Below the pieces are notes generated by a model. It saw only the letters and a list, made by a program, of their open reading frames with translations, had not been told where the DNA came from and ran no database searches. Shown here piece by piece: positions 39,855-49,510 of a stretch of 64,000 nucleotides of DNA; the stretch's first letter is position 1; every line of letters starts with the position of its first letter. Made by a program: the position numbers and the translations under genes. This DNA comes from Fervidibacter canadensis (GTDB lineage Bacteria > Armatimonadota > Fervidibacteria > Fervidibacterales > Fervidibacteraceae): positions 248,001 to 312,000 of the forward strand of contig JBGOEJ010000001.1 of the NCBI GenBank assembly GCA_041446545.1. The letters are read 5' to 3'.

Positions 39855-41863
39855 GGGCAAAGAAGGGTAGGGGAGAAGCGTTGAAACCAGCACCTTCCAA
39901 GGTGGAAGTATTGAAGGCAGGGCGAGAAGGGGTTTCCGCCAAAGCGCTCTTTATCGGCGCCCTTTTCAGCGTCGGGGCGGTGTTGCTCGTTTCTTATGCT
40001 GAGTTGGTCGTCAAGGAAATCCAAATCGCCATCTGCCAGTTCAATCCCGCCGCCCTCGGTTTGCTCTTTTTGCTCGTCGCCCTCAATGGGGCAATTTCGC
40101 GGTTGCTTGGTCGTTCTTTTTTGCGCCCGTCGGAAGTGCTGGTCGTTTACACGATGACGGTGTTGGCGGCGATGATTGCTTCGCGGGGCTTGATGGAAAA
40201 ACTGCTGCCAGCCCTTGTCGCCATCAACTACTTCGCCAACCCTCAAAACCGTTGGGCGGAAGCCTTCTTCCCGCACATTCCTAAGTGGCTCGTCCCTTTT
40301 GACCCTTCGGGTTTAGAACGGCAACCGCCCGCTCGCTACTTTTACGAGGGCAGCAAAGGCGTTGTCATTTGGAGCGAGTGGTTGACACCTCTGTTGGCGT
40401 GGGCAATTGTTGTCGCAGGTGTCTGGATGTGTTTCCTCGCCGTTGCGACTATTTGGCGTCGGCAGTGGGCAGACCACGAGAAACTCAACTTTCCTCTGAC
40501 GCAACCGCCCTTGCAACTCATTGACCCTTCAAGGCGTCTTTTGTTGCTGCGCCATCGGTTGGCGTGGCTGGGCTTTTGCCTTTCAGCATCCGTCTTTTTC
40601 GTCAACGGTCTCAATCGCCTCTATCCCGCCATCCCTCAAATTCGCGTCGCTTGGACACTGAACGATTACCTGACCGACCGTCCCTTCAACGCCATCTATT
40701 TCACGCCTGTCTACACTTCCTACGCCGCCATCGGTTTCGCTTATTTTCTGCCGACCCAATTGCTTTTCAGCCTTTGGCTCTTTTTCTGGTTCACCCGCTT
40801 GCAAGACATCCTACTGGCATGGCTGGGTTATGAGCACCTGCTGGTCAACATGCCCTTGTATCCGACGCGCCTTTACATCGGCTACCAAGTGTTGGGCGCT
40901 TATTTGGTGCTGGTTTGGTTTTTCTGGCGGTCGGCGTTGCCTTACTTTCGGCAAGTGATGGCGAAGGCTTTGGGGCGAAACAGTTTGGATGATGCCAACG
41001 AACTGATGCCCTATCGCCTCGCCGTTGCCCTCGGCATTTTGGGGTTGCTCATCGCCGTCGGTTGGGGCATCGCTGCGGGCTTATCACCTGCCGTCGCCGT
41101 CGTGGAGTTTGCCGTTTACCTCGGCGTCGTCGTTTTGGTGATGGCGCGCAGCGTGGCGGAAGGCGGGTTGATGATGACGGAGACTTCCTTCCGCCCCATT
41201 GACCTGATGCGTCTTTTCGTCTCTAAGCATCAACTGGGTGCTCGCAACTTAACGATTTTGGGGTTCACCGATGCCGTCTTCACTCGCGACCTTCGGGGCT
41301 TGCTTGTCACACCTTTGCTGGACAGTTTGAAGATGAGCGATGCCGTGAACTTGTCGCGACGGGCTTTGCTTTTGCCGTCGGTGTTGGCGATGCTCCTTGG
41401 TTTCGTTGTGGCAGCGATTTACCAACTCAAATTGCCCTACACGCATGGGGCGCTGACGATGTATTGGTATGCCTACCAAGGCAACCCGCGTTGGGCGTTT
41501 GAAGACCACATCGCTGCTGTCCTCGGTCAAGACAATCCGCCTGGCTACATTCGGGGCTTTTTCATCGCCAGCGTGTTGCTGACTTACGGGATGGTCACTG
41601 CCCGCTCGCATTTTTGGTGGTTTCCGCTCCATCCCCTCGCTTACGCCTTGAGTGCCTCTTGGACGATGATCGTCTTTTGGTTTCCGATTTTCGTCGCTTG
41701 GGTCGTCAAGAGTTTGATTTTGCGCTATGCGGGCGTGCGGGCGTTCCATCGCTTTGCCCCCTTTTTTGTCGGGCTGATTTATGGCGAATTTTTCATGGCG
41801 GTCGTTTGGGCGCTGCATTCCTTGCTCACCCGCAAACCTGCCCCCTTCTTCCCCTGGCCGTGA
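39851..41863 (+). CDS. Large polytopic membrane protein (DUF6785/DUF6784 type)
   Basis: 670 residues with about 12-14 membrane segments, including early ones at about 36-56, 60-80 and 96-118, and soluble loops such as 'RNPQNRWAEAFFPHIPKWLVPFDP'-like text. Its conserved blocks, 'TRLQDILLAWLGYEHLL' and 'MMTETSFRPIDLMRLF', fit the large unknown membrane proteins named DUF6784/DUF6785 common in Planctomycetes and Armatimonads. A transporter role is only inferred. Starts at the flavodoxin stop by ATGA overlap. Confidence 0.7.
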   Translation: MRAKKGRGEALKPAPSKVEVLKAGREGVSAKALFIGALFSVGAVLLVSYAELVVKEIQIAICQFNPAALGLLFLLVALNGAISRLLGRSFLRPSEVLVVYTMTVLAAMIASRGLMEKLLPALVAINYFANPQNRWAEAFFPHIPKWLVPFDPSGLERQPPARYFYEGSKGVVIWSEWLTPLLAWAIVVAGVWMCFLAVATIWRRQWADHEKLNFPLTQPPLQLIDPSRRLLLLRHRLAWLGFCLSASVFFVNGLNRLYPAIPQIRVAWTLNDYLTDRPFNAIYFTPVYTSYAAIGFAYFLPTQLLFSLWLFFWFTRLQDILLAWLGYEHLLVNMPLYPTRLYIGYQVLGAYLVLVWFFWRSALPYFRQVMAKALGRNSLDDANELMPYRLAVALGILGLLIAVGWGIAAGLSPAVAVVEFAVYLGVVVLVMARSVAEGGLMMTETSFRPIDLMRLFVSKHQLGARNLTILGFTDAVFTRDLRGLLVTPLLDSLKMSDAVNLSRRALLLPSVLAMLLGFVVAAIYQLKLPYTHGALTMYWYAYQGNPRWAFEDHIAAVLGQDNPPGYIRGFFIASVLLTYGMVTARSHFWWFPLHPLAYALSASWTMIVFWFPIFVAWVVKSLILRYAGVRAFHRFAPFFVGLIYGEFFMAVVWALHSLLTRKPAPFFPWP

Positions 41864-41880
41864 CTTGACAGTCCCTCGCC

Positions 41881-41910
41881 TTGCCCTTGAGGGTGACGGA
41901 TTGCTATCAT
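41881..41910 (+). promoter_or_regulatory. Candidate sigma70 promoter for dnaX
   Basis: TTGCCC (41881-41886), 18-bp spacer, TATCAT (41905-41910), 44 bp upstream of the dnaX ATG. The -35 match is weak. Confidence 0.3.
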
Positions 41911-41953
41911 CAGTGCGGTTGCAAATGGACAGAACGCTTGGAGGGGTGTTGGG

Positions 41954-43594
41954 ATGGGTTACGAGACGCTGTATCGCAAATACCGCCCCCGTCGCTTTTC
42001 CGAAGTCGTCGGGCAAGAGCATGTCGTTCAGGCGCTGCGCAATGCCCTCTCGTCAGGGCGCATCGCCCATGCTTTCCTCTTTTGCGGTCAACGGGGCACG
42101 GGCAAGACGACGATGGCACGCCTTTTGGCGATGGCGCTCAATTGCGAGAAAGGTGTTACCGACGACCCTTGTGGGACTTGCGACGCCTGCGAAAGCATCA
42201 TCAGGGGCACAGCGATGGATGTCTTGGAAATTGATGCCGCCTCTCACACGGGCGTGGATGCCGTTCGGGAGGTCATCATTGACCGTGTCGCCTTTCTGCC
42301 CGCTCTCTTGCGCTATCGCGTCTTCATCATTGACGAGGTGCACATGCTTTCCACCTCATCGTTCAACGCCCTACTCAAGACGCTGGAAGAACCGCCACCG
42401 CAAGTGGTTTTCGTGTTAGCGACGACCGACCCTCACAAAGTCCCGGCGACGGTGCGGTCTCGTTGCTTGCGTTTTGACTTCCGCCCCCTTGCGACCAGGG
42501 CGATCGCAGAACGCTTAGCGTTCGTGCTGGAGCAGGAAGGGTGGCAGGGACGCTACGAGCCCGCCGCCCTCACCCTCATCGCCCGCTCCGCTCGCGGGGC
42601 ATTGCGGGACGCTTTGACGATGTTGGAGCAAGCGATGAACTTTGCTGACGACCGCTTGACCGTTGAACTCGTCAGCACCCTTTTGGGCGTGACCGATGAC
42701 GAATTTTTGGCTCGCCTTGTGGACGCTTTGCACGCGGGCGACCTTAAAACCCTTTGGCAGTTGGTGGCGGACGCCGTAGAAAGCGGGCGCGACCTGCATC
42801 AACTCGTCCACGACCTCGCCGCTTACTTGCGGGAATTGCTGCAAGTGCGCAGCGGCGCACCCACCGAAGAGTTTGGGGAACGCTTGACTTTTTTGGAACG
42901 GCAATCGTCCTTTTTTGACGAACGGCAACTGATGCGTTTGGTGCGAGGGGCTTGGGAGTTGGAACGAGACTTACGCCTTTCTTCCGACCCTCAACTGACG
43001 CTGGAAATCGGCTTGCTTCACCTGAGCCTGCTCCTTCGGGAACCCACTCCCTCCCTCGCCCCATCAACCACTGCCATGCCCCTCCTCGCCGAACCTTTAG
43101 CGGCGACGACAACAAACCCATCGGCATCCCTTCCACCGACGGCAACGAATTCCCCCACTTTGATGACGGCAGCGACTAACTTGACAACCAACGATGACGC
43201 CGTTCCTGCAACTATCGTCCCTTCTCCCGAAGGAGCGATGACGCTGGACTACATCCGCCATCATTGGGGCATCTTTCTGGACAACCTCAAGCGCGAATCC
43301 CTCGTCGCCTACACCTTTTTGCTCAATGCCGAGCCGACGGAGTTGCAAGGTGAGCAATTAGTCCTGACTTTTCAACAGGCGTTCTCTTACGATTGCGTTA
43401 ACGAGCGGGTGCATCGGGAGACGATAGAGCGGGTGCTGCGGGAAGTCTTTCAAGCGCCCAACTTGCGCATCAAACCTGTCCTCTCCTCCCAAGTCGCCTC
43501 GCCCGCCGTCGGCAAACCTATCCAAGCCACAACCGACAGCCACCAACAAGTGGACACCGAAGCCTTCCTCAATTCCCTTTTTGATTCGCCGTGA
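41954..43594 (+). CDS. dnaX: DNA polymerase III subunit gamma/tau
   Basis: 546 residues. AAA+ clamp-loader core with Walker A GQRGTGKT (45-52), four zinc cysteines C64, C73, C76, C79, DEVHML Walker B and an SRC sensor 'TVRSRCLRF'. Domain III continues to about residue 360, then a low-complexity Thr/Ala/Pro linker and a C-terminal tau-like domain (about 430-530). It loads the sliding clamp. No clear A-run slippage site is seen, so a separate gamma form is not indicated. Candidate promoter at 41881. Confidence 0.95.
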   Translation: MGYETLYRKYRPRRFSEVVGQEHVVQALRNALSSGRIAHAFLFCGQRGTGKTTMARLLAMALNCEKGVTDDPCGTCDACESIIRGTAMDVLEIDAASHTGVDAVREVIIDRVAFLPALLRYRVFIIDEVHMLSTSSFNALLKTLEEPPPQVVFVLATTDPHKVPATVRSRCLRFDFRPLATRAIAERLAFVLEQEGWQGRYEPAALTLIARSARGALRDALTMLEQAMNFADDRLTVELVSTLLGVTDDEFLARLVDALHAGDLKTLWQLVADAVESGRDLHQLVHDLAAYLRELLQVRSGAPTEEFGERLTFLERQSSFFDERQLMRLVRGAWELERDLRLSSDPQLTLEIGLLHLSLLLREPTPSLAPSTTAMPLLAEPLAATTTNPSASLPPTATNSPTLMTAATNLTTNDDAVPATIVPSPEGAMTLDYIRHHWGIFLDNLKRESLVAYTFLLNAEPTELQGEQLVLTFQQAFSYDCVNERVHRETIERVLREVFQAPNLRIKPVLSSQVASPAVGKPIQATTDSHQQVDTEAFLNSLFDSP

Positions 43595-43653
43595 AGGAAG
43601 AAGGGAGCACAACGGCATCGGAGAAGAAGGGACAGGTAAGGAGGTGTCCTGCG

Positions 43654-45324
43654 ATGGCGGTGCGCGCCTTTTTGGGGCTGGATGTGGGGACGCAAAGTGT
43701 CAAGGGACGAGCCATTGACGAACAGGGCAACCTGCTGGCGGAAGCCAGCACCGAGTATCCCCTCTACATCCCGCAACCGGGCTGGACAGAACAAGAGCCA
43801 GCCGAAATGTGGCAGGCGACTTGCGAGACCATCCGAAAAGTCGTGGCGGCGTTAAAACGCTGCGACCCGCCCGCCGAAATCGCTGCCGTCTGTGCGACGG
43901 GACAAATGCACACGATGATTTTGCTGGACGAAAACAAGCGACCCCTCGGGCGGGCATTGCTGTGGAACGATGGACGAGCAGCAAAAGATGCGGAAGAAGG
44001 CACGGCGCTGCTTAAAAGCCGATTGGGTGACCGCTTCCTTGTTGACACCCTCTGCAACGACTTCCTCGCCAACTGGACAGGAGCGCACCTGTTTTATGTT
44101 CGCAACCGTGCCGCTGAATTCGCCAAGGGCGTCCGCAATCCTGAAACAGAGCGATGGGCGCAAGCGTGGGAGCGCGCCGTCACTTTCCTGACGCCCCGCG
44201 ATTTTATCGTCCTGAACTTAACGGGCGAAGTCAGTATGGACATGTGCGGCGGGTCGGAAACTTCGCTGATGGACATCCCTGCCAAACGATGGGCTCTGGA
44301 CGCCTTTAAAGTGCTGGGCATTGACAAACTGCAACCGCCCCCTCTTTACGAGCCGGGCTCCGTCATCGGGAAGGTGACAAAGCCAGCAGCGGAAGTGACA
44401 GGACTGAAAGAAGGCACTTTAGTTATCGCGGGAGCAGGTGATTGCCTTGCGGGTGCTCTGGCGGGGGGCGTTTTGAAAGTCGGTCAAATGCTTTTCACCC
44501 TGGGCACCAGCGGCGTCGTCGTTGTGCCTATCGGTGAAAAGCCGTCGGTGGACGAACAACTACGCACTCAAGTGCACTACTCCACTATCCCTGACATCCT
44601 CGTCAACATGGCGTGTGTCAATGGGGCGGGCATTGGGCTGCGGATGTTCCGCGATGTTTTGGGGGATGCTTACAAGGTGGCAGCCCAGAAATTGGCTGTT
44701 GACCCTTACGAGTTGCTGACGCAACGAGCCTCTCAAGTGCCCCCAGGCAGTCACGGTGTCTTGTTTTCGCCCTACATCACGGGCGACCGCATCGTCAAAG
44801 CGCCGCAGGGGCGTGGGGCATGGTATGGCTTGACGGCATTTTTGATGGAGCCTGAAAGCAAAGGCGATGCTTGTCTCATCCGTGCCGTGTTGGAGGGTGT
44901 TTGCTTTGCCGTTCGGGATGGCTGGGAAATCATCCGTAAGTTGCTTTCGGGGGTCACTTTTGAGCCCATCCGCATGGTCGGTGGTGGCGCCCGCAGTCCT
45001 TTCTGGTGTCAATTGACTGCCGACATCTTCGGTCATCCCGTTTGCACGACGACAGCGGAAGACGCTTCTTACGGCATGGCGCTGCTGGCAGGTGTAGGGG
45101 CGGGTGCTTTTAGCATATGGGAAGCAGCCGAGCGCATCAAAATCGTCGGCGTCTTTGAGCCCAACCTGTCCGTCGCCGCCTTTTACGACCGCTTCTACCG
45201 CGAAGTTTTTCACGGGCATTACGACCGCAGCCAGCGGGAATTAGACGCCGCTATTGAACGATTGCTCAACAGCCCTGAATACACCGACGCTTATCAAGCG
45301 TGGCGCAAAAGAGAGGGTAACTGA
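43654..45324 (+). CDS. xylB: Xylulokinase (FGGY carbohydrate kinase)
   Basis: 556 residues. FGGY N-domain with 'LGLDVGTQSVKGRAID' and GQMHTMILLDENKRPL; the C-domain with 'GAGDCLAGALAGGVLKVGQMLFTLGTSGVV' and 'RMVGGGARSPFWCQLTADIFGHPV', typical of XylB. It phosphorylates D-xylulose (other ketoses are possible) in the cytoplasm. The start ATG 43654 has AAGGAGGTG 9 nt upstream; an upstream in-frame start is not supported. No xylose isomerase is nearby. Confidence 0.88.
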   Translation: MAVRAFLGLDVGTQSVKGRAIDEQGNLLAEASTEYPLYIPQPGWTEQEPAEMWQATCETIRKVVAALKRCDPPAEIAAVCATGQMHTMILLDENKRPLGRALLWNDGRAAKDAEEGTALLKSRLGDRFLVDTLCNDFLANWTGAHLFYVRNRAAEFAKGVRNPETERWAQAWERAVTFLTPRDFIVLNLTGEVSMDMCGGSETSLMDIPAKRWALDAFKVLGIDKLQPPPLYEPGSVIGKVTKPAAEVTGLKEGTLVIAGAGDCLAGALAGGVLKVGQMLFTLGTSGVVVVPIGEKPSVDEQLRTQVHYSTIPDILVNMACVNGAGIGLRMFRDVLGDAYKVAAQKLAVDPYELLTQRASQVPPGSHGVLFSPYITGDRIVKAPQGRGAWYGLTAFLMEPESKGDACLIRAVLEGVCFAVRDGWEIIRKLLSGVTFEPIRMVGGGARSPFWCQLTADIFGHPVCTTTAEDASYGMALLAGVGAGAFSIWEAAERIKIVGVFEPNLSVAAFYDRFYREVFHGHYDRSQRELDAAIERLLNSPEYTDAYQAWRKREGN

Positions 45325-45342
45325 GCGGAAAGCGTCAGCGAA

Positions 45343-45632
45343 TCAGCAAAAAAAGGCGGCGCCGCCGTAAATGTGCGGGGGCTCGGCTTCGCCGACACGA
45401 TAGCCGTTGGCATCCCTGACTGTCCCATCGGGCTCCACACTTCCGACCCGATAACCGTTAACATCCCGAACCGTCCCATCGGCTCAAAGTAACCGACCCG
45501 ATAACCGCTCGCATCGCGAACAGTCCCGTCGGACTCCACATAACCGATGCGGTAGCCATTAACATCCCTTACCGTCCCGTCAGGGTCAACATAGCCAACT
45601 CGGTAACCACTGGCATCCCGAATCGTGCCCAT
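45343..45632 (-). pseudogene. Five-bladed beta-flower repeat protein with one frameshift
   Basis: Four or five copies of an 18-residue unit, GTVRDASGYRVGYVEPDG-like, the pattern of small beta-flower proteins. The frame breaks at about 45480-45486: the text runs to '...GYRVGYFEP' and then continues in another frame as DGTVRDVNGYRVGSVEPDGT and GGAAFFC at the end. The break fits loss of one C in a GAGCCC run (other copies have GAGCCCGATGGG). With that base restored the protein is about 97 residues. Either a real mutation or a sequence error. Confidence 0.65.
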
Positions 45633-45637
45633 TTCCA

Positions 45638-48286
45638 TCACCTCACTCCCTCAAACAAATCGGGCAACAAATCAAGGAAGCGTCGGTCAAGGTGAAGGAG
45701 GCTGGCAGTAGTAGGGAATTGGCGCTTGTTTTCGTAGTCATGGCGCATTTCTATGGCGCTGGCGAGCCAGAAGGCACGAGCACCGTAAACCCGAACGACC
45801 ATCTCAATGGCAAAGGGATAGCCAGTGTAAACTAACTCAGGTTCAACGCCCATTTGAGTAAGTTGGTCTCGCAACCACTGCTCCACTTGCTGATAGTTAG
45901 CGCTGTCTTGCGTTCCGGGCACGGTGACAACGAAAACTTGGTGGTAGCCGACACCACCGATGCCACCTTCTGGCGCCCCCCAGAAGGGTTTGCAAGTCCT
46001 CAGCATCGTGCCCATCAATGTCTCCACTTGCTGTCTTTTGTCTTCTCGCTGTTGCTTCTCGCTGATGACCTTATCAATGTTGAGTTGCCCTGCCAAAGCG
46101 TCCTTCAACCCTTTACCGATGATGGTTGCCAGTTCCCTTATCAGTTCGTCGTTGGCTCTTTGCGTCAGGCTCTGAAGCAATCGGTCAAAATCGGCTCCGA
46201 GGCTTTGCCACAATGCGTCACTGACGGTATGAAGGTCAAAAGCCGAGCGTTGTAGGTATTCGGAGAATTCGTCGGGGGAGATGACCCACTGGTCAAGGAC
46301 ATAAGTTGAACCCGTTGTCTTGGATTGGTGACGGACGCTCAAAGTCTCAGCGCAAAGTTTGTCCAGTTGCGCTAATTTCCCCATGGCTTGCTCTATTTGT
46401 TGCAGCCACTCTTGCAACTGCGACAGCAAAGACTTTTGCCCATCAACGGGTTTGTCGCTGGCGATAATTTCCAACGCCCCTTGCCGAGCCACCGAAAAGA
46501 TTTCGCCGTTTCCGTATTCCTCAAGCGCCCTTAAGGCTTCGTCCATCGCCCGCTCGTCAGTCCGTCCCAAGGCTGCCCTGATGGTGCCAATAATCCCTTG
46601 CAGTCTTCTCAGAAAGGCTACATTGTTGCCGATGGTGTTTTCCAACGCCCCTTTTCGGTTTTGCTCGTAATCCTGCTGCTCGTTCGCCAGTTCACTTTTG
46701 ACAGCGTTAAAGATAGCCACTAATTCGCCGACAAATTGATGGGCAGCCCTAAGCCCCTTTTGTCGGGCGATTTCATAAGTTCGGTTGCGAGCGAGACTGA
46801 CGGCATCTTGAAGGACGCGCACTTTTTGTTCACCAACTCGCCTCTGCGCTTCGGGGACTATTTGGGTGCGGATGCGGTTCATTTCGGCTTCCACCCAGTT
46901 AGCGACATATTGGGCTTGCTGAACTTCGCCCCCTCCTGCTTCCCTCTCCAACTCTTCACGGTTGCGAGGGAGTTGGTAGGAGAGGAATTCGTCGTTCGTA
47001 GCCAGCAGCCTTTCTATCAAGTCGTTCCTGCTGCCTCGTTCCTCCAATTTGTTCGCTTGCAAGAAACCGTCAACTGTTTGTTTCAGTTCATCGGCGGAAA
47101 AAGAGACTGTTCCCAACACTTGGTCATTGACGAACTGGCGCAACTTTTCGCAAGTGCCATGAACGAGCAGTTCGGTGATAGGGGCGGAAAGGGCTGTTAT
47201 GCCCAAACTGTGGATGAAGCGCCGTTTCTTAGTTTGAGGGCAAGGTTGCGATGTAAGCATCGTGACGATGTTGGCGTTAGCCGCCCTCACTTGAGCGCCT
47301 ACAGGCGAACCGATATCCGCCATCAAACTGCGAGCCGCCAACTCAAAAACTTCCTCTTTCGTCGTCAACATTCGCCCGTCAGCCGTCCCGCGTTCCAAGA
47401 CAAACTCTTCATCGTAAACAGGCACATTAACCTCAATGTCGGGCATGTTCGGGTATCGGAAGGTGAAAGGGTTCGCCTTCAAGGTATCGGCATCGCAGAA
47501 GTATTCCAGTTCCTTCAAAGCCGCATAGCCGTTGGCTCGGATGATGGAGAGGTAGGTAGGGTTGGTGCGCAAAAAGTTCTCGTTGGTGAAAACGGATGGC
47601 AAAAAGAAAAGACCGATGATGGCGGGTGTCACATTAGGAGCGACTTGGCGCATTAAGTGTCGCACTAAGACGGCGATGTCAAGGAAGAGGGATGAGCCTG
47701 TCCCACCGCACAAAGAGCCGACAATGTAAATGCGGGGTTGGGTGATTTCAACCTCAACTCTTTCGGCTTGGGCTTGAAGGAGCGTCTCTAACTCCCGCTC
47801 AATTGCCAAAATGGCGTTCAAGGCGCCCTCTAATTTCTGCCGCACTTCGTTGAGGGAAGCGAAAAGGGCGAACCGACCGACAGGTCGGATGCCACCTGCC
47901 CCCTTTGCGTTCCTGAGGAGTGTGACATTCAACCCGTCAGGAAGCCATTCCCTCATCTTCGCATACTCACCGACACCGTTGACAGCATCACGGTAAATCT
48001 GCTCCGGGTTTGGGATGTGAAGGAGAACTTTTTCGGCATCAGTGACATCCGCTAAGGCGGGGTCGGAAGCGAAAGCGCTTTGGTCGCAGTCAATGAACAA
48101 AAAACGGACAAGTTGATTTTGACCGTAGCGAATTTGCCTCAGCCGTTTCAACCGCCTTGCCGTCCAAGTCCCGCTGCCTCCAAGCCCGATGACCAAAGTC
48201 GGTGCGACTCTGACCATTTGAGCCAACTGCAATTCGCCCAAAATGTCTTCCAACGCCCTCCGCAATTGTTGCTGGAGTTCAGGCAT
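45638..48286 (-). CDS. Tubulin-like GTPase-family protein (Tubulin_2 type)
   Basis: 882 residues. The N-terminal 400 residues resemble bacterial tubulin-like proteins: VIGLGGSGT (32-40), 'FIDCDQSAFAS', 'AKGAGGIRPVGR' and a glycine-rich 'VGSLCGGTGSSLFLDIAVL' (189-207; GGTGSS replaces GGTGSG). The C-terminal half is long, helical and unlike tubulin. The start ATG 48286 has GAGGAGG 8 nt upstream. In other bacteria such proteins form membrane-linked complexes of unknown role. Neighbours on the same strand (49503-48310 and 50686-49511) are membrane proteins, so a filament or ring at the membrane is a reasonable guess. Confidence 0.82.
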   Translation of the reverse strand: MPELQQQLRRALEDILGELQLAQMVRVAPTLVIGLGGSGTWTARRLKRLRQIRYGQNQLVRFLFIDCDQSAFASDPALADVTDAEKVLLHIPNPEQIYRDAVNGVGEYAKMREWLPDGLNVTLLRNAKGAGGIRPVGRFALFASLNEVRQKLEGALNAILAIERELETLLQAQAERVEVEITQPRIYIVGSLCGGTGSSLFLDIAVLVRHLMRQVAPNVTPAIIGLFFLPSVFTNENFLRTNPTYLSIIRANGYAALKELEYFCDADTLKANPFTFRYPNMPDIEVNVPVYDEEFVLERGTADGRMLTTKEEVFELAARSLMADIGSPVGAQVRAANANIVTMLTSQPCPQTKKRRFIHSLGITALSAPITELLVHGTCEKLRQFVNDQVLGTVSFSADELKQTVDGFLQANKLEERGSRNDLIERLLATNDEFLSYQLPRNREELEREAGGGEVQQAQYVANWVEAEMNRIRTQIVPEAQRRVGEQKVRVLQDAVSLARNRTYEIARQKGLRAAHQFVGELVAIFNAVKSELANEQQDYEQNRKGALENTIGNNVAFLRRLQGIIGTIRAALGRTDERAMDEALRALEEYGNGEIFSVARQGALEIIASDKPVDGQKSLLSQLQEWLQQIEQAMGKLAQLDKLCAETLSVRHQSKTTGSTYVLDQWVISPDEFSEYLQRSAFDLHTVSDALWQSLGADFDRLLQSLTQRANDELIRELATIIGKGLKDALAGQLNIDKVISEKQQREDKRQQVETLMGTMLRTCKPFWGAPEGGIGGVGYHQVFVVTVPGTQDSANYQQVEQWLRDQLTQMGVEPELVYTGYPFAIEMVVRVYGARAFWLASAIEMRHDYENKRQFPTTASLLHLDRRFLDLLPDLFEGVR

Positions 48287-48309
48287 CGCTCGTCCCTCCT
48301 CGCCCTTTG

Positions 48310-49503
48310 TCATCCAGCAAATTGCTTCCACTGCCAAAACCAAAAAGCCAAACAACCCAAGGCGAGCAAAAAGGAAAGGCAGCGTAGGAAAGTGGTAGGC
48401 AACAGACGATGCCAAAAGGAAAGTTTCTCCCGCATCGGTTCGGCTCTCTCGTAACGCAAGTTGTTTTGCCCTGCCTGACATTGCTCGCCTTCTTTTATCG
48501 TCAACTCCCGTTGAGGGACGCCTTGCTTCCGCAAAATCGGTTGCTGACTTTGAATTTGTTTGACTTGCACTTCTCTCTTGTCAACGGCTGCCTTTAACTC
48601 CAAGTCGTCCACCCGCTTCGTTTCGCCGGGCTCAAGGGTGATGGAACGATGTTGAAAGCGCAAATGGTGGCGATACCTAAGGGACGGCTCTTTGGGCGGC
48701 AGGGCAAGGTAAACGGCGAAGAAAACCCCCGAAACAAAGAGCCAAAGGTAGCCCAACTTGGAGACGGTGAATTCAACGGCTTCGCTCTTGCTTTGCAATT
48801 TTTTCCCGCCGCGTTGAGCGCTCAACAACACAATCAGTCGGTAAGTCCCACGCTTTGGGAAGGTGAAGGAAGCCGTCAGAAGTGAGCCTTGCCGGTTCAG
48901 CGGCAAGGTCCTTTTCCAGCCCTCGCCTTCCACTTGCGCTATTGCCGTCAAAGTCTCGTCCCGTTCCTCAAAGGGTTTGCCCATGAGCAAAACCCGAGCC
49001 CTAATGCTCGTTTTCCCCTTCACCTCACTGCCTGCCTCAGGCTGGGTTATTTGCGGGTAAGGGATGGCGACGACTTTGAAGGGAATAAAGTCTGACCAAA
49101 ACTCCCTCGTCAAAGTTTTCCCGTCGGCAGTGATGTCCGCTTGCGCCCTCACCCGAACCCGATACTTGCCGACTTTGGGTGGTCGGTAAGTGGCGGTGTA
49201 AGTGCCGTCGCCGCTTTTCTCGTCTCCGTGCGTCCCATCGTCCCAAAGGGGAACATTGTCAATGAGCCTTTCGCCTTCAAAAACCTGCCCTGTCAAAAAC
49301 AGCCTTGCAACTTCCCCTTGCTTTGGGACGACTTTCTCTTCCCCTTTTTGCAGCGCCGCTTTTATTTGCACTTCTGGAGCAGTTTGAGCTCAGCCGAAAA
49401 AGGCGTCAGGCGACGGCGCTTCCACTTGGACCTTCCAAACCTGCGCCGCTAACGGTGAGACCGCCAGCAAAATCACCATAACTTGTTCAATGCGCCGCCC
49501 CAA
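48310..49503 (-). pseudogene. Membrane protein with anchor-X-like domain, interrupted by in-frame TGA
   Basis: From TTG 49503 a signal peptide is read (LGRRIEQVMVILLAV then SPLAA), then a short segment ending FFG and a TGA (49390-49392). The same frame goes on as AQTAPEVQIKAALQKGEEKV for another 356 codons. The body has 'PLWDDGTHGDEKSGDGTYTATY', the loop of choice-of-anchor-X-type domains, more Ig-like strands, a membrane segment (about 210-230 of the visible part) and a second one at the end. If TGA is real, only the piece from GTG 49371 (48310-49371) could be made, without signal peptide. Sequence error is possible. Confidence 0.65.
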
Positions 49504-49510
49504 CTTTCCG

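Noticed and set aside
41954..43594. Programmed frameshift in dnaX
   Set aside because: No long A-run or slippery heptamer with a following hairpin was found by eye.
45380..45400. Another tandem-G.A hairpin copy (GGCTCGGCTTCGCC)
   Set aside because: The arms do not match the three-copy layout and the stretch is coding for the beta-flower protein.
49390..49392. UGA recoding (for example tryptophan) in this genome
   Set aside because: Many genes here end in TGA with tight overlaps, and only one internal TGA is seen.
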